A program made the translations under genes and the position numbers. 64,000 nt of DNA from Vicinamibacterales bacterium (GTDB taxonomy: Bacteria > Acidobacteriota > Vicinamibacteria > Vicinamibacterales > UBA2999): positions 372,001-436,000 of the forward strand of contig JBAZYO010000002.1 in the NCBI GenBank assembly GCA_041659285.1. Reading direction: 5' to 3'. Below the pieces are notes generated by a model. It was not told where the DNA came from. It ran no database searches and saw only the letters and a list, made by a program, of their open reading frames with translations. Below are positions 32,449 to 40,982 of the stretch, in pieces (the stretch's first letter is position 1; the number at the start of each line of letters is the position of its first letter).

Positions 32449-34919
32449 AGCCCGAGCCAGTAGTTCAACTTGACCATGAAGACTTGCGTGCCGGCGGCGC
32501 CGAAGCCGGTGCGCAGGTCGCGGAACGCGGAGAACTCCCCCGGCCGGGCGCTGTCGCTGTTGGAGACGTTCCAAACCAGATACACCGTGCTGCCCCGCTT
32601 GTATTCCCAGCGGAACACCACGTTGCTGCGCAGTGACTTGCGGTTGAAGTCAGGATTGTCGCTCACGGCCGCCGGCTCGAAGTCGTACGACTTGGGCCGG
32701 GCCAGCCGGCGGATGTCGGTGTAGTCACCGGCGGCGACGAACGGCTGCAGGTAGACCTCGAGGGTCATGTCGCGCGTGAACGCGTAGGTCGAGCGGGCCG
32801 TCACGCTGACCACGTTGCGGTGCAGGCGGCCATAGACGTGGTCGATCTCGCCGTCGCCGGTCACGTCCTCGTTCGTGATCCATTGCGCGGCGTCCTCCGC
32901 GAAGTTGTATTGGGCGCTGAGCGTCGTCTGCAGTTGCGGCACCGGCTGGTAGCGAAGGTCGGCGTTGACACCGCGGCTCCAGCCGTGCGCCTCGTTGCCA
33001 GACAGGTTCGTGCCGACCGACCCTCGCAGCCGCTTGCGCGAATCGCTGCCGACAAACCCGTTCAGGAACCAGCCGGCGGGTTTGACGATGGGTGGGCCAC
33101 CGCGCGTGTCGAGATCGTCGTAGGTCTGCAGTGTCCGGCTGGTGCCGACAAAGACGTGCCAGTAATTCAGGAACTGGATCTCTCCCCCGACGAACAGGCT
33201 CTTGTCGAGCGCCAGCCGGTCGCCGTTGAACTGGGTGAAGACGTTCGAGAACAACGTGGCGCTGCGGAAGTACCTCGTCGGGTCGGGCTGGCCGAGGTTG
33301 AAGCCGGCGTTGATCAGCGTCTTGTTGTTCCGCCCGAAGAAGAACCCCAGGTCGGCGTTGCGGAAGTCGCGATCGAAGTATTCGTAGCGCCCGAACATAC
33401 CCAGGTGCTTGCCGCTGTAGTTGAGGTTGGTGACACCGCCAAAGCCGGTCTGCATGACGCCGCTGATCGGTGCCCGCGTCGTCGCCCACTGGCCGTTCCA
33501 GTTGTACCGGTTCTTCGCCCAGCGCACCGTGTAGTCGATGGCGCCGGTGTAGGCGTCGAGATCCTGCTCGCGAAGAACGGCCGTCCCCGTCCCGCCCACC
33601 GTGGAGCCACCGCCCAGATCCTTCTGGATGCGGCCGACGTTATACGAGGTGTACGGCTCGATCAGCCGCTCGCCGCGGACCGTGCGGTCGCTGCCGGCCG
33701 CCGTCGATTCCACGACGGCGTATTCGCGATCGGTCAGGGCCGTGAGGCCGCCGTACGACCAGCCCCGCGCCTTCCCCGTGACCTTGGTGGCGCCGAGAAT
33801 GGTGGTGGCATCGGGCCGCTCGATCACCGTCTCCCCCTCCGGCACGGCGAAGCGGCCGGGGCGCTGGCCGATGCGGCGGGAGTGGAACATCGGCATCTGG
33901 CCATACGACGCCACCAGCGAGCGGCTGTCTTCAATGAAGAACGGGCGCTTCTCCGGGAAGAAGGTTTCGAACACGCTGAGGTTCAGCACCGCCGGGTCCT
34001 GCTCCACCTGGCCGAAGTCGGGGTTTACTGCCGCCGACAGGTTGGTCGAGGTCCCGAGGCCCATCCGGAAATCGATGCCACCGGACAAGTCGCGGCCATA
34101 CCCCGCGTCGGTGACGTGTTCCTGCCGGCCCAGCAGGAAGGGCTGCACCTCCAGGCGCCGCGGCGGCGCCGGCGCCTTCGCGAATGTGAGGTGGCCGAAC
34201 CGCGAGACAAAGCCCTGCGCGCCGCGGGGCGTCGCCACCCACCGATCGACCTCGGCCCGGCCGACGATGTCGCGGCGGATGTTGAAGCCCCAGACCACCG
34301 CCTCCGCATCGGGCAGGCTGAAGCGCATCTGCGAGAACGGGATCCGGAATTCGGCGGTCCAGCCTTCAGCGGTCCGCTGCGTGCGCACCTCCCACACCGC
34401 GTCGTAGTCGCTGCTCGAACGGCTGTCGTCGAACCAGCTCATGTCGCTCTGGACGCCGGAGGGATTCGATTCGAAGGTGTAAGCGGTGAGGTGATCGTGT
34501 CGCGGGTCGAAACTGATCCTGATCTGGTCGCTGCGAGGATTGGTGTCGCGCCGGCCGAGAGCCGTCGTCACCTTCGACGGGTCCTTCATGTAATTGACCA
34601 CCCCGACGAAGATCGAGCGGTCGTCGTACGCCACCTTGACGAGCGTCCGCTCCGTCGGCGGGGTCATGTTGTCGGGGTCGTTCTGCACCATGTCGTCGAT
34701 GGCGTCGGCCTGGGCCCAGATCTCGTCGTCCAGGTGGCCGTCGATGCGTGGCGCCCGGTCGCCCACGTAGTAGGCCTCCAGTTCTTTCCCGGCCTTCTCG
34801 GGAACCGGCGGTTCGCCAGGCCTCGCCGGCCCCTGTGCGAATGCAGGACGGGCGAGGGCCAGCCAGAGCATCAGGAGCAGCAGTCCGACAGGCCGGGCGT
34901 AATGAAGTCGAGGCATCAT
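32445..34919 (-). CDS. DUF5916 outer-membrane-type protein (paralogue 2)
   Basis: 824 residues, signal peptide MMPRLHYARPVGLLLLMLWLALARPAFAQ. The CBM9-like domain reads PRIDGHLDDEIWAQADAIDDM, VAYDDRSIFVGVVNY, IRISFDPRHDHLTAYTF and EFRIPFSQMRFSL. The conserved DUF5916 block is LGTSTNLSAAVNPDFGQVEQDPAVLNLSVFETFFPEKRPFFIED. The beta-rich C-terminal half ends in VVFRWEYKRGSTVYLVWNVS and a final hydrophobic strand VFMVKLNYWLGL, as expected for an outer-membrane barrel. It lies 49 nt downstream of the Ser/Thr kinase gene on the same... opposite end: its start faces the kinase stop, both on the minus strand, so they may be co-transcribed. Ligand unknown. Confidence 0.88.
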   Translation of the reverse strand: MMPRLHYARPVGLLLLMLWLALARPAFAQGPARPGEPPVPEKAGKELEAYYVGDRAPRIDGHLDDEIWAQADAIDDMVQNDPDNMTPPTERTLVKVAYDDRSIFVGVVNYMKDPSKVTTALGRRDTNPRSDQIRISFDPRHDHLTAYTFESNPSGVQSDMSWFDDSRSSSDYDAVWEVRTQRTAEGWTAEFRIPFSQMRFSLPDAEAVVWGFNIRRDIVGRAEVDRWVATPRGAQGFVSRFGHLTFAKAPAPPRRLEVQPFLLGRQEHVTDAGYGRDLSGGIDFRMGLGTSTNLSAAVNPDFGQVEQDPAVLNLSVFETFFPEKRPFFIEDSRSLVASYGQMPMFHSRRIGQRPGRFAVPEGETVIERPDATTILGATKVTGKARGWSYGGLTALTDREYAVVESTAAGSDRTVRGERLIEPYTSYNVGRIQKDLGGGSTVGGTGTAVLREQDLDAYTGAIDYTVRWAKNRYNWNGQWATTRAPISGVMQTGFGGVTNLNYSGKHLGMFGRYEYFDRDFRNADLGFFFGRNNKTLINAGFNLGQPDPTRYFRSATLFSNVFTQFNGDRLALDKSLFVGGEIQFLNYWHVFVGTSRTLQTYDDLDTRGGPPIVKPAGWFLNGFVGSDSRKRLRGSVGTNLSGNEAHGWSRGVNADLRYQPVPQLQTTLSAQYNFAEDAAQWITNEDVTGDGEIDHVYGRLHRNVVSVTARSTYAFTRDMTLEVYLQPFVAAGDYTDIRRLARPKSYDFEPAAVSDNPDFNRKSLRSNVVFRWEYKRGSTVYLVWNVSNSDSARPGEFSAFRDLRTGFGAAGTQVFMVKLNYWLGL

Positions 34920-34968
34920 CGATGGTCTTCGGCTTTAGACACCAAAACTCAACGCTCGGTCTGAAGTG

Positions 34969-36549
34969 CTACGCAAGAGGGCCGGCCAGTTCCGGGAGCC
35001 TGGCCGTCCACCAGGCGCGGGCGTGGTCGTTCGACCAGCCGCGGGACAGCTGGGACTGCCTGATGGAAGCCAGCAGTTCGCCGGCATCCTGCGGGCGTTC
35101 GGCGGGGTCCTTGCGCAGGCACGACAGGATCAGGTCGTCCACCTCGCGCGGCAGGCTGCCCTGCAGCCGCGCCGACGGCGCCACCGGCGCCGCGTGCACG
35201 TGATCGATCAGCGCCTGCATCTGGGTGCCGTCCGGGAACACGCGGGTCCCGGTGAGCAGGTAGAAGGCCACGCAGCCGATGGCATACACGTCGGCGCGGC
35301 GGTCCACGTCGTGCCGGCCGAGGATCACTTCCGGCGCCATGTATGCCGGGGTCCCGATCAAGTTCTGGGCGGTGATCAGCGTTTCGGTCACGGCCAGCGC
35401 CGGATCGGCCTTGCGGAACTGGACCAGGCCGAAGTCCAACACCTTCACGACGTCGAAGTCGCGGCCCATGCGGCACAAGAAGATGTTCGCCGGCTTGACG
35501 TCGCGGTGCACCAGCCCGCGATCGTGTGCCTCGGCCAGCGAGTGGCACACCTGTTCGAGCAGATACATCACCCGTTCGGCGGGCAGCGGTCCAAACTGCC
35601 TGACCAGCGACTCGAGATCGCGCCCCTCGAGCAGTTCCATCACGTAGTAGAAGCTCCCGTCATCCGCCGCGCCGTAGTCGAACAGGCGAATCGAATGCGG
35701 CGATGTGAGCAACGCGGTGGCCTGCGCCTCGCGCTCGAACCGCCGGAGCTGGGCTTGCGCGGCCGGCTCGGTGTCGCCCATGGCCTCGGGCCGCACCAGC
35801 TTCACGGCGGCGTCGCGGGCCAGCATCCGGTGCCGCGCGCGCCACACCGAGCCCATGCCGCCTTCGCCCAACAGCTCGATCAGCTCGTAGTTGCCCAGCT
35901 CGCGGGCTTCGCGCAGCTGCCGGCCCATGCGCTGAAACATGGCCGATGGCAAGGTCGCGACGACGGCCCAGATGACGTTCGGCAGATACAGCACCAGGGT
36001 CGTGGCCACGGGAGGCGCGGGCAGGCCGCTCAAATGCGCGATCCACATGGCGGCGGGCCCCATCGCCGCGGCAATCAACGAACCGACCAGGGTCCGCCTC
36101 GGCGTGCTCGGCATGATCATCGCCGACGACAGGATGAGGATCGCGATCCACGACGGATGGCCTATGGCGTGCGCGATCATGTCGATATTCCAGATCTCGA
36201 GGAAGGAAATCAGCGACGCATTGAGCAGGAGCATCCACAGGCCGGCGCCGCACTTCGCGTGCGCCGTCATGTGGACGAAGCGCAGGAAGAGGAAGGCGGC
36301 CAGCGTCAGGGTCACGGCGACCGCCTCGATCGCAAGACCCCACGGGGAGGGCGTAATGCCGACAGTCGCGGGCAGCACGAATCCGTCCATCACGAGGCCG
36401 AACGACCACATGAACGCGCTCACGCCGCTGAACAGCACGATGCGCCGCACCTGTTCGGACACCACATCGTCCGGCATGGAGACGGACGACTGGCCGCTGG
36501 GCGGCGTGTGCGGCGTCGGCAGCCGCCGGGCGACAACCTTGGGATTCAT
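34969..36549 (-). CDS. Membrane Ser/Thr protein kinase with N-terminal multi-helix domain
   Basis: 526 residues from ATG at 36549. Residues 35-205 hold about six transmembrane helices (FSGVSAFMWSFGLVMDGFVLP, LAIEAVAVTLTLAAFLFLRFV, MLLLNASLISFLEIWNI, WIAILILSSAMIMP, LVGSLIAAAMGPAAMWIAHL, LVLYLPNVIWAVVATLPSAMF). A complete Hanks-type kinase follows: GEGGMGSVW (228-236), Lys250, HRDVKPAN (348-355), DFG (372-374) and GTPAYMAPE. There is no C-terminal sensor. Many bacterial kinases have the kinase first and the membrane part after it; here the order is reversed, so the helices may sense the signal. It is divergent from the thr leader. Confidence 0.9.
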   Translation of the reverse strand: MNPKVVARRLPTPHTPPSGQSSVSMPDDVVSEQVRRIVLFSGVSAFMWSFGLVMDGFVLPATVGITPSPWGLAIEAVAVTLTLAAFLFLRFVHMTAHAKCGAGLWMLLLNASLISFLEIWNIDMIAHAIGHPSWIAILILSSAMIMPSTPRRTLVGSLIAAAMGPAAMWIAHLSGLPAPPVATTLVLYLPNVIWAVVATLPSAMFQRMGRQLREARELGNYELIELLGEGGMGSVWRARHRMLARDAAVKLVRPEAMGDTEPAAQAQLRRFEREAQATALLTSPHSIRLFDYGAADDGSFYYVMELLEGRDLESLVRQFGPLPAERVMYLLEQVCHSLAEAHDRGLVHRDVKPANIFLCRMGRDFDVVKVLDFGLVQFRKADPALAVTETLITAQNLIGTPAYMAPEVILGRHDVDRRADVYAIGCVAFYLLTGTRVFPDGTQMQALIDHVHAAPVAPSARLQGSLPREVDDLILSCLRKDPAERPQDAGELLASIRQSQLSRGWSNDHARAWWTARLPELAGPLA

Positions 36550-36653
36550 CGGGACGACGCCCGTCGCCGGGCCAGGCGGGCGCGACGACCCCACCCGGTG
36601 CACAAAAAGGCAATGCCGACCCACGAACGCATGGTGTAGTCTATGCCCAGCTC

Positions 36654-36737
36654 ATGTTGATCGCACCGTCGGCCGCCACTCGTCCCACGATTACGTGCAC
36701 GACTATGTCCATTACTGGAGCGGCATCCAGCGGATGA
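36654..36737 (+). CDS. thrL: Threonine/isoleucine attenuator leader peptide
   Basis: A 27-codon frame (ATG 36654, TGA 36735) with six Thr and three Ile codons; the core is TITCTTMSIT. The frame ends just before a hairpin (36738-36755) and 30 nt before a strong terminator. The thrA-ilvA operon follows, making Thr and Ile, exactly the residues enriched in the peptide, as in the enterobacterial thr leader. No strong Shine-Dalgarno sequence is seen, so the start is less certain than the Thr/Ile run. Confidence 0.7.
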   Translation: MLIAPSAATRPTITCTTMSITGAASSG

Positions 36738-36755
36738 GGTGAGCCTCCGTTCACC
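36738..36755 (+). promoter_or_regulatory. Pause-type hairpin after the leader peptide
   Basis: GGTGA (36738-36742) pairs with TCACC (36751-36755), extended by one G-T pair. It begins right after the leader stop codon, the usual place of the 1:2 hairpin in attenuators. GGCC at 36757-36760 could alternatively pair with GGCC at 36770-36773 and block the terminator. Confidence 0.5.
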
Positions 36756-36767
36756 AGGCCTGATACA

Positions 36768-36806
36768 GGGGCCATCATCCGCAAGGGTGATGGCCCTCTT
36801 GCTTTT
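36768..36806 (+). terminator. Attenuator terminator upstream of thrA
   Basis: GGGCCATCATCC (36769-36780) pairs with GGGTGATGGCCC (36785-36796) around a GCAA tetraloop, including one G-T pair. TCTTGCTTTT follows. This is a textbook intrinsic terminator located 120 nt before the thrA start, between leader peptide and operon. Confidence 0.85.
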
Positions 36807-36876
36807 CAAGGGGATGTTCAGTGGAGCGTATCAACGATCTTGAAAGTACGGTCACCGGCGCTCAACCAGCGTTCTC

Positions 36877-36899
36877 GGGCCGTTCCTACGGAACGGCCC
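36877..36899 (+). promoter_or_regulatory. Hairpin in the thrA leader, after the attenuator
   Basis: GGGCCGTTCC and GGAACGGCCC are perfect 10-bp arms around TAC, ending 29 nt before the thrA ATG. No T-tract follows, so it is probably not a terminator; it may stabilise the mRNA or affect ribosome loading. Confidence 0.5.
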
Positions 36900-36928
36900 C
36901 GCGTGAAGTCGAAGGGACAGTTCACTAG

Positions 36929-39379
36929 ATGAAGCTCGAAGTCTGGAAGTTCGGCGGCGCGTCGCTCGCGGATGGACGTGCCATCCAGAAGGCCGCGGCG
37001 CAGATCGCGGCCCACCGTGGACCGCTCGTGGTGGTGGCGTCAGCACTCGCCGGCGTCACCGACCTGCTGCTGCAGGCCACGCCCACCGCTGGGAAGACTT
37101 TTCGCCGCAAGCACCATCAGGCGGCGCTGGCCGTGCTTGGCCGCGGGCCTTCGCTACGGGCGATCCTGCAAAAAGTGGACGCCTCGGCGCAGGAGTACCG
37201 CGACGTCTGCGCCGCGGTTGACGTGCTGGGCTACCTGCCGCCGCGGGTGCAGGACATGCTGGTGGCCCGTGGCGAGCGGATGTCGGCGCAGTTGCTGGCC
37301 GCCGCGATCGCCCGCCTCAAGCGCCGCGCCGTCTACGTTGACGCCCTCGACGTGGTGAGCACCGACGATGAACATGGCGGCGCCACGCCGAAGCTGGACG
37401 AGACCCGCACGCGCGCGCGGAAGGTGCTCTCCCCCCTCATCGCGGCCAACACCATCGTGGTCGTGCCCGGTTACATCGGCCGCGCGACCGACGGCAGCCT
37501 GACCACGCTGGGCCGCGGCGGCTCGGACCTCACGGCGACGCTGCTGGCCCGGTCGCTGGGCGCGCGCCAGGTGGTGTTGTGGAAGGACGTGCCGGGCATT
37601 CTCACCGCGGATCCGCGGATGGTCCCGGACGCGCGGCTCATCCCGCAACTGCACCATCGCGAGGCCGCCGAAGTGGCGCACTACGGCGCCAAGGTGCTGC
37701 ACCCGCGCGCGCTCATCCCCATTGCCGGCACCACCATCGCGCTGCACGTGCGCTCGTTCATTCACCCCGAACTGCCGGGCACCGAAGTGTCGGCGCGGCA
37801 GGCGCTCAAGGGCTATCCGGTCAAGGCGCTCGCGATGCTTCCCGCGCAGGCGGTGATCACGGTGGCCGGCAAGGGCATGGTCGGCGTGCACGGCATTGCC
37901 GCGCGGACGTTCACCGCGGTGGACGCGGAGGGCCTGTCGGTTTCGACCATCTTCCAGGCGTCGTCCGAAAGCTCGATTGGCTTCACCGTGCCAGAGTCGC
38001 AGGCCGACCGCGCGGTGCGCCGGTTGCGGCAGGCGTTCAAGCACGAGCTCGAGCAGGGCTTGATCGACGGGGTCACGGCGCGTCCGCACATGTCGGTGGT
38101 CGCGGTGGTTGGTGACGGCATGGTCGGCACGCCGGGCATCTCGGCGCGGGTGTTCGCGGCCCTCGAGAGCGGCGGCATCAACGTGGTGGCCATCGCCCAG
38201 GGTTCGTCGGAGCTTAACATCTCGTTCGTGGTGGCGAGCGCCGATGCGGCCGAGGCCGCGCGCCGCGTGCACGCGGCGTTTCAGCTGTCGAAGATTGGCG
38301 GCGGGCGGCCGCTCACCAAGCCGCACACCGATGTCGTCCTGCTGGGCTTCGGCCGCGTCGGCCGTGCGCTGTCCGATCAGATCGCGACGAAGACGGCCGG
38401 CGACATCCGGATTGTCGGGCTGCTCGACCGCTCCGGCTACGTGTTCGACTCGCGCGGCTTGTCCCGCACGCGGCTGCTGCGCCTGGCCCGCGACAAGGAC
38501 GCCGGCGCCCTGCTGGCGTCGCTCGGCGGCCACCAGGCGTCGGCGGCAGAGGCGCTGTCGGTGATGGCGGCCCACGCCGTCTCGCACCCGGTGATCGTGG
38601 ATGTGACCAGCGACGACACCGGCCCCCTCCTGCAGACCGCGATCGACCGCGGCTTCGACGTGGTGCTCGCCAACAAGAAGCCGCTCGCCGGATCGCGCGA
38701 GGCCTACGACCGGCTCGTCACCGCCTCCGCCCAATCAGGCCGGCGCGTCCGATTCGAGGCAACGGTCGGCGCCGGGCTGCCCATCATCGACACCTTCCGC
38801 AAGCTCGATGAGACCGGCGACCGCGTCCTCCACATCGAGGGCTGCGTCAGCGGCACCTTGATGTTCGTGCTGTCGGAGGTGTCGGCGGGCCGGCCGTTTT
38901 CGGAGGCGGTCCGCGAGGCCATGGATCGCGGCTATGCGGAGCCGGATCCGCGCGACGACCTGTCGGGCCGCGATGCGGCGCGCAAGGGGCTCATCCTCGC
39001 GCGCATGCTCGGCTATCGCGGGGACGCGCCGGTGCCGGACGACCTGGTGCCGCGGCCGTACGCGGCACTCTCGCTCAAGGCGTTCCTCGACCGCCTCCCC
39101 GCGCTCGATGCGGCGTGGAAGGCGCGGGTGGCGTCAGAGGCCGCAAAGGGCCGGGTATTGCGATATGTCGTGTCGGCCACGGCGCGGAAGGTGACGGCCG
39201 GACTCATGGCAGTGGCGGCCTCGAGCCCGATGGGCGCGGCCGGCGGCACGCGCAACCTGATCACGTTCCACTCGCGGCGATATCAGCGCGAGCCGCTGGT
39301 GATCAGCGGACCGGGCGCCGGCGCGGATGTGACCGCGGCAGGCATCCTCAACGACATCTACTCGCTCGGCACGCCATGA
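36929..39379 (+). CDS. thrA: Bifunctional aspartate kinase / homoserine dehydrogenase
   Basis: 816 residues, close to E. coli ThrA (820). The kinase domain opens with KFGGAS (7-12) and has LVVVASALAGVTDLLL and GRGGSDLTATLLA. Two ACT domains (about 310-460) contain VAGKGMVGVHGIAARTF and VGDGMVGTPGISARVF. The homoserine dehydrogenase half begins at LLGFGRVGRALSDQI (near 470) and has VLANKKPLAGS, FEATVGAGLPIIDTFRKL, GCVSGTLMFVLSEV and DPRDDLSGRDAARKGLILARMLGY. It catalyses the first and third steps from aspartate to threonine/methionine. A Thr/Ile attenuator precedes it and ilvA overlaps its stop (ATGA), so the operon links Thr synthesis to Ile synthesis. Confidence 0.95.
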   Translation: MKLEVWKFGGASLADGRAIQKAAAQIAAHRGPLVVVASALAGVTDLLLQATPTAGKTFRRKHHQAALAVLGRGPSLRAILQKVDASAQEYRDVCAAVDVLGYLPPRVQDMLVARGERMSAQLLAAAIARLKRRAVYVDALDVVSTDDEHGGATPKLDETRTRARKVLSPLIAANTIVVVPGYIGRATDGSLTTLGRGGSDLTATLLARSLGARQVVLWKDVPGILTADPRMVPDARLIPQLHHREAAEVAHYGAKVLHPRALIPIAGTTIALHVRSFIHPELPGTEVSARQALKGYPVKALAMLPAQAVITVAGKGMVGVHGIAARTFTAVDAEGLSVSTIFQASSESSIGFTVPESQADRAVRRLRQAFKHELEQGLIDGVTARPHMSVVAVVGDGMVGTPGISARVFAALESGGINVVAIAQGSSELNISFVVASADAAEAARRVHAAFQLSKIGGGRPLTKPHTDVVLLGFGRVGRALSDQIATKTAGDIRIVGLLDRSGYVFDSRGLSRTRLLRLARDKDAGALLASLGGHQASAAEALSVMAAHAVSHPVIVDVTSDDTGPLLQTAIDRGFDVVLANKKPLAGSREAYDRLVTASAQSGRRVRFEATVGAGLPIIDTFRKLDETGDRVLHIEGCVSGTLMFVLSEVSAGRPFSEAVREAMDRGYAEPDPRDDLSGRDAARKGLILARMLGYRGDAPVPDDLVPRPYAALSLKAFLDRLPALDAAWKARVASEAAKGRVLRYVVSATARKVTAGLMAVAASSPMGAAGGTRNLITFHSRRYQREPLVISGPGAGADVTAAGILNDIYSLGTP

Positions 39380-40929
39380 CCACCGACGCCATGCTCCGCC
39401 TGATCCTGACCAGCCGCGTCTACGACGTGGCCAGGGCGACGCCGCTCGATCCGGCCCGGCGGCTGTCGCAGCGCACCGGCAACCACGTGTTCCTGAAGCG
39501 GGAGGACCAGCAGCCCATCTTCACTTACAAGCTGCGCGGCGCCTACAACCGCATGGCGCACTTGACCGACGCCGAGCGCACGCGCGGCGTGATTGCGGCC
39601 AGCGCCGGCAACCACGCCCAGGGCGTGGCGTTCTCGGCGCGGCACCTGGGCACCAGCGCGCTGATCGTGATGCCCCAGACCACGCCCGAGATCAAGGTCA
39701 ACGCGGTGCGCGATCTCGGGGCGGAGGTGGAGCTGGCCGGCGACACCTACGCGGACGCTTCGGCACGCTGCGAGGCACTGGCGGCCGCCACCGGCCGCGT
39801 CCCGATCCCCGCTTTCGACGACCCGTTGGTGATCGCCGGACAGGGCACGATCGGCATGGAGATTCTCGGCCACGGCTCGCGCGACGTGGCCGCGATCTTC
39901 GTTCCCGTGGGCGGCGGCGGGCTGATCGCCGGCATTGCCAGCTATGTGAAGGCGGTGCGGCCCGACATCAGGATCGTGGGCGTGGAACCGTACGAAGCCG
40001 ACGCGATGTACCGATCGCTCGAGGCGGGCAAGCGCGTCGCACTGGATCGCGTGGGCATCTTTGCCGACGGGGTCGCGGTCCGCGAAGTCGGCGCGCTCAC
40101 CTTCCCCATCGTGCAGGCGCATGTCGACGAGATCGTGCGCGTCACCAACGACGAGATCTGCGGCGCCATCAAGGACGTCTTCGACGACACCCGCTCGCTG
40201 ATGGAGCCCGCCGGGGCGCTGTCGGTGGCCGGCCTGCAATCCTGGGTCGCGCGAACCGGGACCACCGGGCAAGGCTTGGTCGCCGTGTTGAGCGGCGCCA
40301 ACATGAACTTCGATCGCCTGCGCTTCGTGGCCGAACGGGCCGATGCCGGAGAGGCGCGCGAGGCGCTGTTCGGCGTCACCATTCCGGAGCGGCCGGGCGC
40401 CTTCCACGAATTCTGCGCCACGCTCGGCCGGCGGGTCGTCACCGAATTCAATTACCGCCTGAGCGGCCGCGACGAGGCCCACATTTTCGTCGGCATTGCG
40501 ACGCCGTCACGCCAGGCCGCCATCGAGCTGGCGGCCCGGCTCGAGGGCCAGGGCTATCGCACCGTGGACCTGACGGACGACGAAGTGGCGACGCTGCACA
40601 TCCGCTACATGGTGGGCGGACGATCGGCCGACGTGGCCAACGAGCGGTTGTATCGCTTCGAGTTTCCCGAGCGCCCGGGCGCGCTGATGGAGTTCCTGGA
40701 ACGGCTCGGCGGCCGCTGGAACATCAGCCTGTTCCACTACCGCAACCACGGGTCCGACTTCGGCCGCGTGCTCGCCGGCTTCGAGGTGCCCGCGGACGAC
40801 GCCGAGGCCTTCGCGCAGTTCCTGCGCACACTCGGCTACTTCCATCAACGCGAGGAGACCAACAGGGCGTATGACTTGTTTCTCGCGCGGCCTGGAGGCC
40901 TGTCCGCTACTGCCACTCACCCGGGATGA
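39376..40929 (+). CDS. ilvA: Threonine ammonia-lyase, biosynthetic (threonine deaminase)
   Basis: 517 residues from ATG at 39376 (4-nt overlap with thrA). The fold-type II PLP motifs are PIFTYKLRGAYNRM (Lys near 52), SAGNHAQGVAFSARHLG, and VPVGGGGLIAGIASYV. The C-terminal third has two ACT-like regulatory domains (GVTIPERPGAFHEFCATLGRRVVTEFNYRL and RFEFPERPGALMEFLERLGGRWNISLFHYRNHG), the layout of the isoleucine-inhibited biosynthetic enzyme. It converts Thr to 2-oxobutanoate, the first step to isoleucine. Its presence in the operon explains why the leader peptide carries Ile as well as Thr codons. Confidence 0.95.
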   Translation: MTTDAMLRLILTSRVYDVARATPLDPARRLSQRTGNHVFLKREDQQPIFTYKLRGAYNRMAHLTDAERTRGVIAASAGNHAQGVAFSARHLGTSALIVMPQTTPEIKVNAVRDLGAEVELAGDTYADASARCEALAAATGRVPIPAFDDPLVIAGQGTIGMEILGHGSRDVAAIFVPVGGGGLIAGIASYVKAVRPDIRIVGVEPYEADAMYRSLEAGKRVALDRVGIFADGVAVREVGALTFPIVQAHVDEIVRVTNDEICGAIKDVFDDTRSLMEPAGALSVAGLQSWVARTGTTGQGLVAVLSGANMNFDRLRFVAERADAGEAREALFGVTIPERPGAFHEFCATLGRRVVTEFNYRLSGRDEAHIFVGIATPSRQAAIELAARLEGQGYRTVDLTDDEVATLHIRYMVGGRSADVANERLYRFEFPERPGALMEFLERLGGRWNISLFHYRNHGSDFGRVLAGFEVPADDAEAFAQFLRTLGYFHQREETNRAYDLFLARPGGLSATATHPG

Positions 40930-40957
40930 CGAACCCGACCCGGCGCGTGGCGTGAGG

Positions 40958-40982
40958 GTCCGGCTGAAGCCGGACGCTACAT
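40958..40982 (+). repeat. REP-like palindrome, copy f
   Basis: Arms GTCCGGCT and AGCCGGAC around GA, with tail GCTACAT. It lies between the ilvA stop and the convergent TPR/MA gene; its CTA is the TAG stop of that gene. It may also act as a terminator-like hairpin for ilvA. Confidence 0.8.

Noticed and set aside
32820..34964. A 714-codon open frame on the plus strand
   Set aside because: It is antisense to DUF5916 paralogue 2, which has a signal peptide and conserved blocks.
36877..36899. A second attenuator terminator before thrA
   Set aside because: The hairpin is perfect but has no T-tract and is followed by GC-rich sequence; the real terminator candidate is at 36768-36806.
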